This document shows positions 8,427 to 17,195 of a stretch of 64,000 bases of DNA, piece by piece. The DNA is from HGM04593 sp045634365 (lineage in GTDB: Bacteria > Bacteroidota > Bacteroidia > Bacteroidales > Bacteroidaceae): positions 62,001 to 126,000 of the forward strand of contig JAZRAC010000032.1 of NCBI GenBank assembly GCA_045634365.1, in the 5' to 3' direction. The notes under the pieces were generated by a model. That model ran no database searches. It saw only the letters and a program-made list of their open reading frames with translations, and was not told the origin of the DNA. A program made the position numbers and the translations under genes. Every line of letters begins with the position of its first letter. Within the stretch, counting starts at the first letter, position 1.

Positions 8427-9296
8427 TTATTGGTAGCGCAAACTCTGACCAATGCGCAGAACCGTTTTTGAAGTTATACCGTTAAGTTTATAGATGGAAC
8501 TCTGCGATACTCCGTGCTTGCGGGCAATGGTAGAAACACTCTCACCCTTGCGCACCTTGTGATATTTAGGCTCGGGACCCTCCACAATCATCTTGCCGCT
8601 CTTTGCATCGTAACGACGCGTGCCCGGCTTATAATATGTATAATGCTCGCCGGTTGTAGTCTGGTTGGCAAAATCGAAAAACAGTGCGGGATTAAGCGAC
8701 TTTCCCATCAGCAACGTTTCAAAATGGAGATGCGCACCGGTACTGCGGCCCGAATTTCCACCAAGGCCTATCGGGTCGCCGGCCTTCACCTGCTGGTCCT
8801 GTGTAACCAATTTACGTTGCAAATGAGCATACACCGTTTCGAGACCGTTACTGTGGCGTATAACCACATAGTGCCCGTAACCGCGACGCTGATAGGCTGT
8901 GATGCGCACTTTGCCATCAAATGCCGCGCGTATAGTATCACCACGCTGCACTTTAATATCGAGTCCCTTGTGGGCGCGACGACGACGAGGACGATAGCCG
9001 AATATATCGGTTACCTTTGTATTGGTGGTGGGCATCGCAAAGTTGCGCAGGTCGATACGCAACGAGTCGGGCAATTTCGCCGTGTAGTGCACGCCGTGAT
9101 TTTCCCAAGTGGGATAAAGCTCGCTCGAAGGTATCATCAACGCCTCGTTCAACAACGATGCGTGCATTTCCACCTGCTCGCTCACCTCCATAGGCATATC
9201 AATGGGGGTGGGTGCAGGCATCGCATCCTGCGCCTGCACTCTGCAATATGTTGCCAGCAACAAGGCGGCAACCATAAATGCTGATACTACTCTCAC
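8427..9296 (-). CDS. M23 metallopeptidase with LysM domain, secreted
   Basis: 289 residues with a signal peptide (about 1-22). The M23 domain spans about 95-205: H109 and D113 in HKGLD, H158 in YAHLQ, and H189-L-H191-F-E complete the zinc site, so an active endopeptidase is expected. A single LysM module at about 245-288 (YHKVRKGESVSTIARKHGVS) should bind peptidoglycan. The likely role is wall remodelling in the periplasm. It lies 6 bases downstream of ndk on the same strand, so it probably shares the ndk transcript. The MITE-like element sits just past its stop. Confidence 0.94.
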   Translation of the reverse strand: MRVVSAFMVAALLLATYCRVQAQDAMPAPTPIDMPMEVSEQVEMHASLLNEALMIPSSELYPTWENHGVHYTAKLPDSLRIDLRNFAMPTTNTKVTDIFGYRPRRRRAHKGLDIKVQRGDTIRAAFDGKVRITAYQRRGYGHYVVIRHSNGLETVYAHLQRKLVTQDQQVKAGDPIGLGGNSGRSTGAHLHFETLLMGKSLNPALFFDFANQTTTGEHYTYYKPGTRRYDAKSGKMIVEGPEPKYHKVRKGESVSTIARKHGVSQSSIYKLNGITSKTVLRIGQSLRYQ

Positions 9297-9302
9297 AGTA
9301 TA

Positions 9303-9776
9303 TTATTTAAACTTAATACTCTCTTCGCCACCATACTCAAACTCGGTAACAGCCGACTTATAATCGAACAGCTCACCCTCTTTGAAGAAACGGTTAATCT
9401 CTATGAGCGCATTCTCCACAGAGTCTGACGCGTGAACCACATTCTGCTCACCGCTCATAGAAAAGTCGCCACGAATGGTTCCGGGGAGTGCTTTACGCGA
9501 ATTTGTGGCACCCACAAGCAGACGCACAGTCTCCACAGCCTCGGCACCCTCCAAGCAACAGGCGATAATGGGACCGGCCTGCATCGATGCTTTAAGATAA
9601 GGGAAGAAGGGGCGTTCCTTCAAGTGAGCATAGTGCTCGTTCACAATTTCGTCGGTCATAAACATCATTTTTATGCCTACGAAACGAAGGCCTTTACGCT
9701 CGAAGCGGGTGATAATGTCACCCATAATACCACGCTGAATGGCGTTGGGCTTAATAAGAATGAGTGTTTTCTCCAT
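9303..9776 (-). CDS. ndk: nucleoside diphosphate kinase
   Basis: 157 residues. Transfers phosphate from ATP to NDPs through a phospho-histidine, here H115 in NVVHASDS. K9 (LIKPNA) and the R-G-x-x-G segment are conserved. The ATG at 9776 is preferred over one at 9806: the family begins MEKTLILIKP, and the upstream ATG would add ten residues without family counterpart. A convincing promoter lies at 9836-9865. Confidence 0.97.
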   Translation of the reverse strand: MEKTLILIKPNAIQRGIMGDIITRFERKGLRFVGIKMMFMTDEIVNEHYAHLKERPFFPYLKASMQAGPIIACCLEGAEAVETVRLLVGATNSRKALPGTIRGDFSMSGEQNVVHASDSVENALIEINRFFKEGELFDYKSAVTEFEYGGEESIKFK

Positions 9777-9835
9777 TTTATAGTTTTTTAAAGTACAAAG
9801 CCGCAATATAAACGGCCATAAAATGCATTATGGGA

Positions 9836-9865
9836 CAAATGTAATAAAAAAACTTTATAAAACAA
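9836..9865 (-). promoter_or_regulatory. promoter of ndk
   Basis: On the minus strand a TACATTTG -7 box (9836-9843) matches TAnnTTTG, with TTG (9863-9865) 19 bases upstream. It predicts a leader of roughly 50 bases before the ATG at 9776. Confidence 0.65.
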
Positions 9866-9897
9866 CGAATATTAAACAATTAAGTTTTTATAAACAT

Positions 9898-11997
9898 TCA
9901 CGAAATTGCACCCCAATTCCAATTGTTACGCCTCTTAATCACGCGCAGACGCTCCCACAGAATACGATAGAGCGGGCTCTCGCACTGCGGGTCGGCCTCC
10001 ACAATGGAGCGTGCAACCTCGCGCACATACTGCAACAGCTGCTCGTCGCGGGCAAGATTGGCAATTTTAAGGTCGAAGGCAATGCCACTCTGCTGCGTAC
10101 CCTCAATATCTCCGGGGCCACGCAGTTTAAGGTCGGCCTCAGCAATTTCAAAGCCGTCGTTGCTGCCCACCATAATCTCCATACGCTTGCGGGTATCCTC
10201 GGATAGTTTATAGTCGGTCACCAGAATACAATAGGACTGCGAGGCTCCGCGCCCCACACGCCCGCGCAATTGATGCAACTGCGATAGGCCGAACCTTTCG
10301 GCATTCTCAATAACCATCACCGAGGCATTGGGCACATCCACGCCCACCTCAATCACAGTGGTCGACACAAGCATCTGTGTCTCGCCCTGCGCGAAGCGGC
10401 GCATCTCCTCCTCCTTCTCTTTGGGCTTCATTTTGCCGTGGAGCTTGCTCAAACGATAGTCGCAGAATATGTTACACAGCTGTTTGTAGCCATCTTCAAG
10501 GTTTTTAAGGTCGAGCTTCTCACTCTCGCTTATGAGAGGATAGACCACATACACCTGCCGCCCCTCTTGCAGCTGACGGCGAATGAAGGAGTACATCTGG
10601 TCGGCACGGTTGCGGAAAATATGTTGCGTGCTTATGGGCTTGCGACCGGGAGGTAATTCGTCGATTACCGAGACATCAAGGTCGCCGTAGAGAGTCATTG
10701 CAAGAGTGCGGGGAATGGGAGTGGCGGTCATCACCAGAATGTGGGGAGGAATATTGTTCTTTGCCCACATTTTCGCTCGCTGCACAACACCGAAACGGTG
10801 CTGCTCGTCTATAACCACAAGCCCCACACTGCGGAACTGCACATTATCTTCGAGCACAGCGTGTGTACCCACGAGAATATCCACGGTGCCCGTGGCAAGA
10901 CCTTCGAGAATAGCCGGCCTATCCTTCTGCTTGGTGCTGCCGGTGAGCAGTTCCACACGCACAGGCAATCCCGCAAGCATACGAGAAAGGGTTGCAAAGT
11001 GCTGCTCGGCAAGAATTTCGGTGGGGGCCATCAAGCAGGATTGGTAGCCATTGTCCTTGGCAAGAAGCATTGCGAGAAGCGCCACAAGAGTCTTTCCGCT
11101 GCCAACATCACCCTGCACAAGGCGATTCATCTGGCGCGAGGTATTCACGTCGCGACGAATCTCCTTCACCACCCTCTTCTGCGCCCCTGTAAGTTCAAAC
11201 GGGAGCTTCTCGTTGTAGAAACGGTTGAACGCATCGCCCACCTTGGCGAAGCGGTGGCCCACATAGCGCATCTGCCTGTCCTTGGCATAATGCAGTATGT
11301 TCAATTGTATATAAAAAAGCTCTTCGAATTTAAGGCGATACTGCGCCGCTTGCAGCTCCTTATTATCCTTGGGAAAATGTACGGCACGCAGTGCATCGGC
11401 AAGAGGCATCAGGCGGTGTTTGGATATAATCTCGGGGGTGAGCGTCTCCTCCATCTGCCCTCCGACAAGTTCAAACAGATTATGCACCAATTTTGCCATC
11501 GCCTGCGAGTTTAACCCGCTGCGCTTCATCTTCTCGGTGGTGTTATAATAGGGTTGCAACCCCATTTCGCTCAACTGCACCGTTGCCGTCGCATCAATAT
11601 CGGGGTGAGCAATATTCACTCTGCTGTTGAACATTGTAGGCTTACCGAATACCAGATACTTCTCGCCCACCTTGTAACGCCCCTTCACATACTTTATGCC
11701 ACGGAACCACACAAGGTCGATAAAGCCCGTTCCATCGGTAAAATGGGCCACAAGCCTGCGCCCCACCCCCTCGCCCATCTCCTCGAAACTGCGAATCTCG
11801 CCACACAACTGCACAAACGGCATATTACCGGTGAGCTCCCCCACTTTGAAGAGGCGGCTGCGGTCGACATATTTATAGGGGAAATAGTACAGAAGGTCGT
11901 ACAGGGAGTATATCTTCAACTCCCTGTTAAGGAGGGTGGCACGCTGCTCGCCCACCCCCGGCAGGAATTTTATATTTCTTGTTGCGATGTCCAGCAT
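9898..11997 (-). CDS. recG: ATP-dependent DNA helicase RecG
   Basis: 699 residues, usual length. Remodels stalled forks and branched DNA. The N-terminal wedge (OB-fold) domain is about residues 55-150. Helicase domain 1 has Walker A GDVGSGKT at 296-303 and the DEQH box in VIDEQHRFG near 396. Domain 2 and the C-terminal RecG segment (LRGPGDIEGTQQSG) are intact. Its start lies inside the 3' end of ispD (28-bp overlap), so the two are translated from one message. It is the last gene of the pdxJ-to-recG run. Confidence 0.97.
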   Translation of the reverse strand: MLDIATRNIKFLPGVGEQRATLLNRELKIYSLYDLLYYFPYKYVDRSRLFKVGELTGNMPFVQLCGEIRSFEEMGEGVGRRLVAHFTDGTGFIDLVWFRGIKYVKGRYKVGEKYLVFGKPTMFNSRVNIAHPDIDATATVQLSEMGLQPYYNTTEKMKRSGLNSQAMAKLVHNLFELVGGQMEETLTPEIISKHRLMPLADALRAVHFPKDNKELQAAQYRLKFEELFYIQLNILHYAKDRQMRYVGHRFAKVGDAFNRFYNEKLPFELTGAQKRVVKEIRRDVNTSRQMNRLVQGDVGSGKTLVALLAMLLAKDNGYQSCLMAPTEILAEQHFATLSRMLAGLPVRVELLTGSTKQKDRPAILEGLATGTVDILVGTHAVLEDNVQFRSVGLVVIDEQHRFGVVQRAKMWAKNNIPPHILVMTATPIPRTLAMTLYGDLDVSVIDELPPGRKPISTQHIFRNRADQMYSFIRRQLQEGRQVYVVYPLISESEKLDLKNLEDGYKQLCNIFCDYRLSKLHGKMKPKEKEEEMRRFAQGETQMLVSTTVIEVGVDVPNASVMVIENAERFGLSQLHQLRGRVGRGASQSYCILVTDYKLSEDTRKRMEIMVGSNDGFEIAEADLKLRGPGDIEGTQQSGIAFDLKIANLARDEQLLQYVREVARSIVEADPQCESPLYRILWERLRVIKRRNNWNWGAIS

Positions 11998-12668
11998 TCC
12001 ATTATGGTGTTCGCAATCATCATATCATAGGGAGTGGTAAGTTTTATATTCTCGCGGTTACCCTCGACGCCCACAACCTGATGACCAAGAGCCTCGACCA
12101 CCGAAGCATCATCGGTAAAGCTCTCCACGAAACGCTGCTCGTAGGCACGGCGAAGGATTGACAGTTTGAACACCTGCGGTGTCTGCACCAAGCGGTAACG
12201 GTCGCGGGGCACAACCTCGCTCACCCCGTTGCTGCCTATTATGTGACGCAAACTGTCGTGAATATCTATCATAGGAATTGCAGCACCGCCTATGAGTGCC
12301 TCACGATAGACATTGTCGTACACCGCTTGCGATACAAAAGGACGCACTCCGTCGTGAACGCCCACCAGCGCATCGTCAATATCATCCACCAGCGCAAGGC
12401 CATTCTGCACCGAATGGAAGCGTGTGGTTCCACCCGCAGTAAGCTGCAAAGGCACCGCAAACGAATACTCCTTGCTCAATGCGTTCCACATTTCCAGATG
12501 CTCTTGCGGGAGCACCAGAATAATATTCAACGAAGGGTCCAAGGCGTGCAGATGCTCAATGGTTACCATAACTATGGGGCGACCCCCTATAAGCTGAAAC
12601 TGCTTGGGAACCTCACCACCCATACGGGTACCCTTGCCACCCGCTACAACTATAATATATCTTTTCAT
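11970..12668 (-). CDS. ispD: 2-C-methyl-D-erythritol 4-phosphate cytidylyltransferase
   Basis: 232 residues. Joins MEP to CTP to give CDP-ME in the non-mevalonate isoprenoid pathway, one step after Dxr. The nucleotide loop VAGGKGTRMG is at 8-17, the K in PKQF follows, and the substrate motifs VHDGVRPF and QTPQVF are present. It overlaps recG by 28 bp downstream, and the DJ-1-type gene by one base upstream (TAATG), pointing to translational coupling. Confidence 0.97.
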   Translation of the reverse strand: MKRYIIVVAGGKGTRMGGEVPKQFQLIGGRPIVMVTIEHLHALDPSLNIILVLPQEHLEMWNALSKEYSFAVPLQLTAGGTTRFHSVQNGLALVDDIDDALVGVHDGVRPFVSQAVYDNVYREALIGGAAIPMIDIHDSLRHIIGSNGVSEVVPRDRYRLVQTPQVFKLSILRRAYEQRFVESFTDDASVVEALGHQVVGVEGNRENIKLTTPYDMMIANTIMECWTSQQEI

Positions 12669-13219
12669 TATTTATCGAATTGCATTTGTGAGCGCAAGGT
12701 ATTCACAACCTCCTCGCCACAGAATTGTTCAACAATTGCAAAGCCAAAATCGAACGACGCACCCGGGCCGCAACCGGTAATTATGTTACCATCCTTTTCC
12801 ACAGCCGCAGCCGTGTAGAGAGCCCCGAAAAGATCGCCCTCGCACCCCGGATAACAGGTAGCACGCTTGCCTTGCAGAATACCTATGCGGCCAAACACCA
12901 TAGGAGCGGCGCATATTGCAGCAACCAACTTATCCTGTGCAAAAACCTCTTTCAGAAGAGCACGCAACGGCTCGTGAGCCGACAGATTATCGGTGCCCAC
13001 ACTGCCGCCGGGGAGCACAAAGCCATCGCCCGAAGCAAAAGCAGTATCTTCGAAAAGCGCATCGGCAACAACCGTAACATTTTGCGCCGAAAGAACCTCC
13101 TTGCGGCCCATTATGGAGACTGTTACCACATTCAAGCCTGCACGACGCATTACATCCACAGGAGCAAGAGCCTCCACCGTCTCAAAGCCGTCGGCAAGGA
13201 AAAGAAATATCTTGTTCAT
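12668..13219 (-). CDS. DJ-1/PfpI family protein
   Basis: 183 residues. The nucleophile-elbow cysteine is C103 in AAICAAPMVFG, with the partner glutamate E16 in FETVEALAP; both are hallmarks of the DJ-1 branch (ThiJ/YajL-like). Proposed functions in this branch include redox-linked chaperone, deglycase or glyoxalase activity; the sequence does not decide among them. It lies between tonB and ispD on the same strand, with a 4-base gap to tonB and a one-base overlap with ispD. Confidence 0.93.
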   Translation of the reverse strand: MNKIFLFLADGFETVEALAPVDVMRRAGLNVVTVSIMGRKEVLSAQNVTVVADALFEDTAFASGDGFVLPGGSVGTDNLSAHEPLRALLKEVFAQDKLVAAICAAPMVFGRIGILQGKRATCYPGCEGDLFGALYTAAAVEKDGNIITGCGPGASFDFGFAIVEQFCGEEVVNTLRSQMQFDK

Positions 13220-13223
13220 TCTC

Positions 13224-14051
13224 TTATCTCAATTTAAAATAATATGTTATTGTACCTGTCTGGTTATTCATTGTGGAAACACCATTGAACACCGCCCTGC
13301 GGGCTGCATCCGTTGCAGCGCGACGCAAGGCCGCGTTTGCAGTGTTGGTGCGTGGATTTATTGTAGTCTGTATAACCTTTCCCTCGGGGTTAACGGTGAT
13401 ATTCACCACCACACGACCCTCGTCCTGCACATTATAGGATGGGCGGGGCAGGGCACCCGACAAGGAGCGGCCGCCAAGGTCGTATGTTCCGTAACCGCCT
13501 GTTCCGCTCACAATGCCCGATTGCTCGTTGCCTTGTGGCGAGCCCTGATTGCCCTTGCCCTCGGCTGCTGCGCCACGGTTGGTCATTGTGCTACCCTTGC
13601 CAAAAGCTCCGGCTATGCGCGATTGTGCCACACGGGCAACCTCTTCGGCCTCACGGCGTTTGCGCTCGGCCTCCTGCGCCTTGCGCTCCGCTTCAATCTG
13701 CTCGGCACTCTTTTGCGGCTTTTTCACCTTTTTCTTCTCCGTCTTTTTCTGCGAAGTTTTAAGAGCCACGGTGGGCTCATCCTCCTGTGTCACAAGCTGT
13801 TCGGCATTTGTGGGAGGAGTGGGCTTCACTTGCGTTGCCGGCGAGGGGGCGGAAAAGGCCTCGACCTCGGTGTATCGATAGCCGTCGCCCGCGGCAAGCT
13901 CCGTGTCGCCCATAATCACGGGCACACCCTCCTCGTCCTGTGGCAGAGGCTTGTTTATCACCAAGAACCACAAGAGCAGGAAGAGCAGCAAATGTACTAT
14001 TACAGTTGCCACAATTCCACATTGTTGTTCCTTTTTTATGCGCATACTCAT
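13224..14051 (-). CDS. tonB: TonB family energy-transducing protein
   Basis: 275 residues with TonB architecture: an N-terminal membrane anchor (about 12-33, VATVIVHLLLFLLLWFLV), a periplasmic linker rich in Pro, Lys, Glu and Ala (about 60-140), and a C-terminal beta-alpha-beta domain (about 195-275, VVVNITVNPEGKVIQTTI) that contacts TonB boxes of outer-membrane receptors. The start ATGA overlaps the exbD stop. With ExbB and ExbD it should form the motor that powers TonB-dependent import. Bacteroidota usually have several tonB genes; this is the one paired with exbBD here. Confidence 0.9.
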   Translation of the reverse strand: MSMRIKKEQQCGIVATVIVHLLLFLLLWFLVINKPLPQDEEGVPVIMGDTELAAGDGYRYTEVEAFSAPSPATQVKPTPPTNAEQLVTQEDEPTVALKTSQKKTEKKKVKKPQKSAEQIEAERKAQEAERKRREAEEVARVAQSRIAGAFGKGSTMTNRGAAAEGKGNQGSPQGNEQSGIVSGTGGYGTYDLGGRSLSGALPRPSYNVQDEGRVVVNITVNPEGKVIQTTINPRTNTANAALRRAATDAARRAVFNGVSTMNNQTGTITYYFKLR

Positions 14052-14461
14052 TTTTTATCGGGACGGCGCGTTGCAAGCACCATTTTAAATTGGTTCTCGT
14101 TGGCTATGTTAAGCACCTTCACAATCTCGCGGTAGGGAATACTCTCGTCGGCATAAAGCGCAACATACATTTCCGGTTGCTTGGCTGCACAATCGAGCAG
14201 GAAGGCAGCTATATTTTCGGGCAGAATAGGCATTTCATCGTCGTTACCGAATGCCGAATAGTAGTTAAGGTCCTTGTCGATGATGATGCGCGCCAACGGC
14301 TTTGCCGATGTTTGTTGCTTGCCCTGTGGCAGAAGCACCTTAATGGCATTGGGCGTTACCATCGTCGAGGTTATCATAAAGAATATCAACAACAGAAATA
14401 TAATATCGGTCATCGACGACATTGAGAACATATCTATTGTTTTTGTCTTTCTTTTAATCAT
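14048..14461 (-). CDS. exbD: ExbD/TolR family biopolymer transporter
   Basis: 137 residues. One membrane helix near the N-terminus (about 10-32, MSSMTDIIFLLLIFFMIT) carries the aspartate (D14) that conducts protons in the ExbB-ExbD motor. A periplasmic domain follows (IIIDKDLNYY, VALYADESIPYREIVKVL). It sits between exbB and tonB, overlapping tonB by 4 bases. Confidence 0.94.
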   Translation of the reverse strand: MIKRKTKTIDMFSMSSMTDIIFLLLIFFMITSTMVTPNAIKVLLPQGKQQTSAKPLARIIIDKDLNYYSAFGNDDEMPILPENIAAFLLDCAAKQPEMYVALYADESIPYREIVKVLNIANENQFKMVLATRRPDKK

Positions 14462-14519
14462 TTTGATTATCGATTAGAAGCTGTTTAAAATCTATTTCGC
14501 GATTATGCAAGGAGTATTT

Positions 14520-15230
14520 TCAATCCTCCTTATCCTTAATCTCGCTTGCAATCTCCATAAAAGAGATTATCTCACCCTCTATATTATTCTGCACCTTATC
14601 TACGAGGGCAACAAGGTAGTTGTAGGCAAATATCGACACAATACCCACAATGAGGCCGCCCACGGTGGTAATCATAGCCTCGTATATACCGCCCGAGAGG
14701 AGCGACACATCTATATTGTTACCGGCATTCGACATTTCCCAGAAGGCCTGCACCATACCCGTAACAGTGCCCAAAAAACCAATCATCGGGCCCACGGCAG
14801 CAATGGTGGAGAGCACGGGGAGCCCCTTTTCGAGATTGGCAATTTCAAGGCCGGCACAGTTGTCCATCGCCTGACGAATGTATGCAGGCGACAAATTATA
14901 GGCCTTCAATCCCTTCTCTATAACTCTTGAAACGGGAGTCTCCTGATGGTGGCAGTAATTTATAGCCGACTTAATATCTTTGTCTTTCAGATTATCGTGC
15001 ATACGGTCCATAAAATAGGGATTCTTCTTCATTGCACCGCGAATGACTGCGAAACGCTCAAAGAATTTATATATGCCCACGATAGAAAGGAGCGCAAGCA
15101 CCAACATAATCCAACCGCCCTTCACGGCCATATCCCACACGTTTATACTCTCTTGAACAGGCTCGGTGAGCACCATCAACGAGTCTTGTGCCACTGCGGC
15201 AACCGCCGCTGTCGATGTTAAAAAATTCAT
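14520..15230 (-). CDS. exbB: ExbB/TolQ/MotA family proton channel
   Basis: 236 residues. Three membrane helices: about 37-58 (WIMLVLALLSIVGIYKFF), about 140-162 (LSTIAAVGPMIGFLGTVTGMV) and about 185-207. The conserved APMIGFLGTVxGM-type segment is clear. It forms the stator channel that, with ExbD, energises TonB. The N-terminal hydrophobic stretch may be an extra helix or signal. It lies 11 bases after pdxJ and 58 before exbD. Confidence 0.94.
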   Translation of the reverse strand: MNFLTSTAAVAAVAQDSLMVLTEPVQESINVWDMAVKGGWIMLVLALLSIVGIYKFFERFAVIRGAMKKNPYFMDRMHDNLKDKDIKSAINYCHHQETPVSRVIEKGLKAYNLSPAYIRQAMDNCAGLEIANLEKGLPVLSTIAAVGPMIGFLGTVTGMVQAFWEMSNAGNNIDVSLLSGGIYEAMITTVGGLIVGIVSIFAYNYLVALVDKVQNNIEGEIISFMEIASEIKDKED

Positions 15231-15241
15231 AGCTATATAGT

Positions 15242-15964
15242 TTACTTTTTAATCAAACAATTCTGATAAGCCTCTATGGTTTTTTCAAGTCCCAAATAGA
15301 GCGCGTCGCACACAAGAGCGTGTCCTATGGAAACCTCATCCACCCACGAAATAACATCGGTGAAGTATTTTAGATTTTCGAGGCTCAGGTCGTGCCCGGC
15401 GTTAAGCCCGATGCCCAACTGCTTCACACGCTTGGCAGTTTCGAGGAAGGGGGCAATGGCCGCTTCGGGATTTTTGGAATATGCGTGAGCGTATGGGCCG
15501 GTGTACAGCTCCACACGGTCGGCACCTGCCTTTGCGGCAAATTCGGCCATACGGGGCGAAGCGTCTATGAAAATAGAACTGCGTATGCCTGCACCGCGAA
15601 GGTCGTTAAGAATATCGCGCAGAAAATCCTGCTCCTTCTCTGTGTCCCAACCGCTGTTCGAGGTTATCTGGTCGGGCTTGTCAGGAACAAGGGTAACCTG
15701 CGAAGGGCGCACGCGCAGCACAAGGTCCATAAACTCCTTTGAGGGGTAGCCCTCTATGTTAAATTCCGTGCGCAGAATAGCCTGCAAGGCCGGAACATCG
15801 GCACGGCGTATGTGACGCTCGTCGGGACGAGGATGCACGGTTATTCCGTCGGCACCAAATGCCTCGCAATCCTTTGCCACCTTCAAAATATCGGGATTAT
15901 TACCGCCACGCGCATTCCTTATGGTGGCAATTTTGTTTATGTTTACACTTAATTTTGTTTTCAT
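15242..15964 (-). CDS. pdxJ: pyridoxine 5'-phosphate synthase
   Basis: 240 residues, a TIM barrel that condenses 3-amino-2-oxopropyl phosphate with DXP to form pyridoxine 5'-phosphate (DXP-dependent vitamin B6 route). Diagnostic segments are LSVNINKIATIRNARGG, GADGITVHPRPDERHI, VTLVPDKP, YTGPYA and LNAGHDLSLENL. It is the first gene of the minus-strand run and is divergent from nadK. A minus-strand TATTTTTG (16026-16033) may be its -7 box. Its substrate DXP is also that of Dxr. Confidence 0.97.
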   Translation of the reverse strand: MKTKLSVNINKIATIRNARGGNNPDILKVAKDCEAFGADGITVHPRPDERHIRRADVPALQAILRTEFNIEGYPSKEFMDLVLRVRPSQVTLVPDKPDQITSNSGWDTEKEQDFLRDILNDLRGAGIRSSIFIDASPRMAEFAAKAGADRVELYTGPYAHAYSKNPEAAIAPFLETAKRVKQLGIGLNAGHDLSLENLKYFTDVISWVDEVSIGHALVCDALYLGLEKTIEAYQNCLIKK

Positions 15965-16067
15965 ATTCTATTGTTGCAAGTAAACGCATTATACGTGGTT
16001 GAACACTAATATTCCAATTTGAAAGCAAAAATACTACAAATAACAATATTAAAATAATAATTTATCT

Positions 16068-16075
16068 TAAATTTG
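16068..16075 (+). promoter_or_regulatory. candidate -7 box of nadK
   Basis: TAAATTTG matches TAnnTTTG. No TTG is found at the expected distance upstream. It lies before the ATG at 16097 but overlaps an alternative ATG at 16073, which argues for the later start. Confidence 0.45.
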
Positions 16076-16096
16076 CAGGCAAAGAGAGAAGAGCGT

Positions 16097-16969
16097 ATGA
16101 AATTTGCAATATTCGGGAACATACACCAATCGAAAAAATCGGAGAGCATAGAGCGTCTTTTCGACACAATAGAGAGCCACGGCGACAGCTACGCGATAGA
16201 CCGCCCCTTTTACGACTTTCTGCGCGAGAGCCGCAATATAGAACTTTCCGGAGCCGAAGTTATCGAGGGCGATAATTTTACCGCCGACTTTGCAATAAGT
16301 TTCGGTGGCGACGGCACACTGTTGCGCACAGCCTCTCGCGTGGGCAATAAGCGTATACCCATTTTAGGCATAAATGCCGGACGCTTGGGCTTCCTCACCT
16401 CCACCGCCAACAGCGACATTGAGCACGTAATACAGCGTGTGCACGACGGTGAATTCAACATCGAGGAGCGCAGCCTTATAGAGGCTGTTGCCACCAACGG
16501 CGAAATAAAAAGCTACCCCGTGGCACTGAACGAAATTGCAATTATGAAGCACGAATCATCGTCGATGATAACACTCGAAGCAACCCTCAACGGCAAGGAG
16601 AAAATCATCTATCAGGCCGACGGCCTCATAGTCGCCGCCCCATCGGGCTCCACCGGCTACTCGTTGAGCGTGGGTGGCCCCATTATCGCCCCCGACGCCA
16701 ATGTAATTGTGCTCACACCCATTGCCCCCCACAGCCTCACCGTGCGCCCCATAGTGTTGAGCGACAGCACCACCATAGAAATAAAGGTAAACAGCCGCAG
16801 CCGCAATTTCCTTATCGCCGTCGACGGCCGTAACGAGAGCTGCGACGAGAGCACAACCATCACCGTGCGCAAGGCAACCTATAAACAGCTGATAGTGCGC
16901 CGTCGCGAGCACTCTTTCATTCAAAATCTGCGCGACAAACTTATGTGGGGAGCCGACCAGAGAGAATAA
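16097..16969 (+). CDS. nadK: NAD kinase
   Basis: 290 residues. Phosphorylates NAD to NADP. The GGDGT motif is at 70-74 in FGGDGTLLRTASR, followed by NAGRLGFL and the C-terminal segment GSTGYSLSVGGPII. The start at 16097 has an AGAGAAGAG ribosome site. An ATG 24 bases upstream is less likely, because it would lie in the promoter and has no family match. Divergent from pdxJ. The stop codon lies in the left arm of a 10-bp hairpin (16966-16975 with 16980-16989) that lacks a T run. Confidence 0.96.
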   Translation: MKFAIFGNIHQSKKSESIERLFDTIESHGDSYAIDRPFYDFLRESRNIELSGAEVIEGDNFTADFAISFGGDGTLLRTASRVGNKRIPILGINAGRLGFLTSTANSDIEHVIQRVHDGEFNIEERSLIEAVATNGEIKSYPVALNEIAIMKHESSSMITLEATLNGKEKIIYQADGLIVAAPSGSTGYSLSVGGPIIAPDANVIVLTPIAPHSLTVRPIVLSDSTTIEIKVNSRSRNFLIAVDGRNESCDESTTITVRKATYKQLIVRRREHSFIQNLRDKLMWGADQRE

Positions 16970-16980
16970 TGTTGTTCAAA

Positions 16981-17179
16981 CAACATTATCGACGAGCTTT
17001 GCAGCGTTTATCGCAAGCAGCACAGCCGTAGGTTGTGCCTTGCGGGACGCGAAAAAGCAAAGCGAGTCAATAACCATAACCAACATTATCGACGAGCTTT
17101 GCAGCGTTTATCGCAAGCAGCACAGCCGTAGGTTGTGCCTTGCGGGACGCGGTCAATAAACCACAAACAACATTATCGA
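16981..17179. repeat. tandem 71-bp repeat with internal hairpin, plus third partial copy
   Basis: Two identical 71-bp units (16981-17051 and 17081-17151) are followed by a third start of the unit (CAACATTATCGA, 17168-17179) near the 3' end of the efflux gene. The spacers share GTCAATAA and CCA, so the true unit is nearer 100 bp with a short deletion. Each unit contains a stable hairpin: CGCAAG pairs with CTTGCG and GCACAGCC with GGTTGTGC around a GTA loop. It fills the gap between the convergent nadK and efflux genes. Confidence 0.85.
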
Positions 17180-17195
17180 ACCTCGGCTACGCTCG

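Noticed and set aside
9823..10206. Open frame of 127 codons on the plus strand near the recG end
   Set aside because: Most of it lies antisense to the conserved RecG C-terminus, and the rest covers the ndk promoter.
16981..17151. Possible CRISPR array
   Set aside because: Only two full repeats of 71 bp, too long for CRISPR repeats, and the spacers share sequence with each other. No cas genes are in the window.
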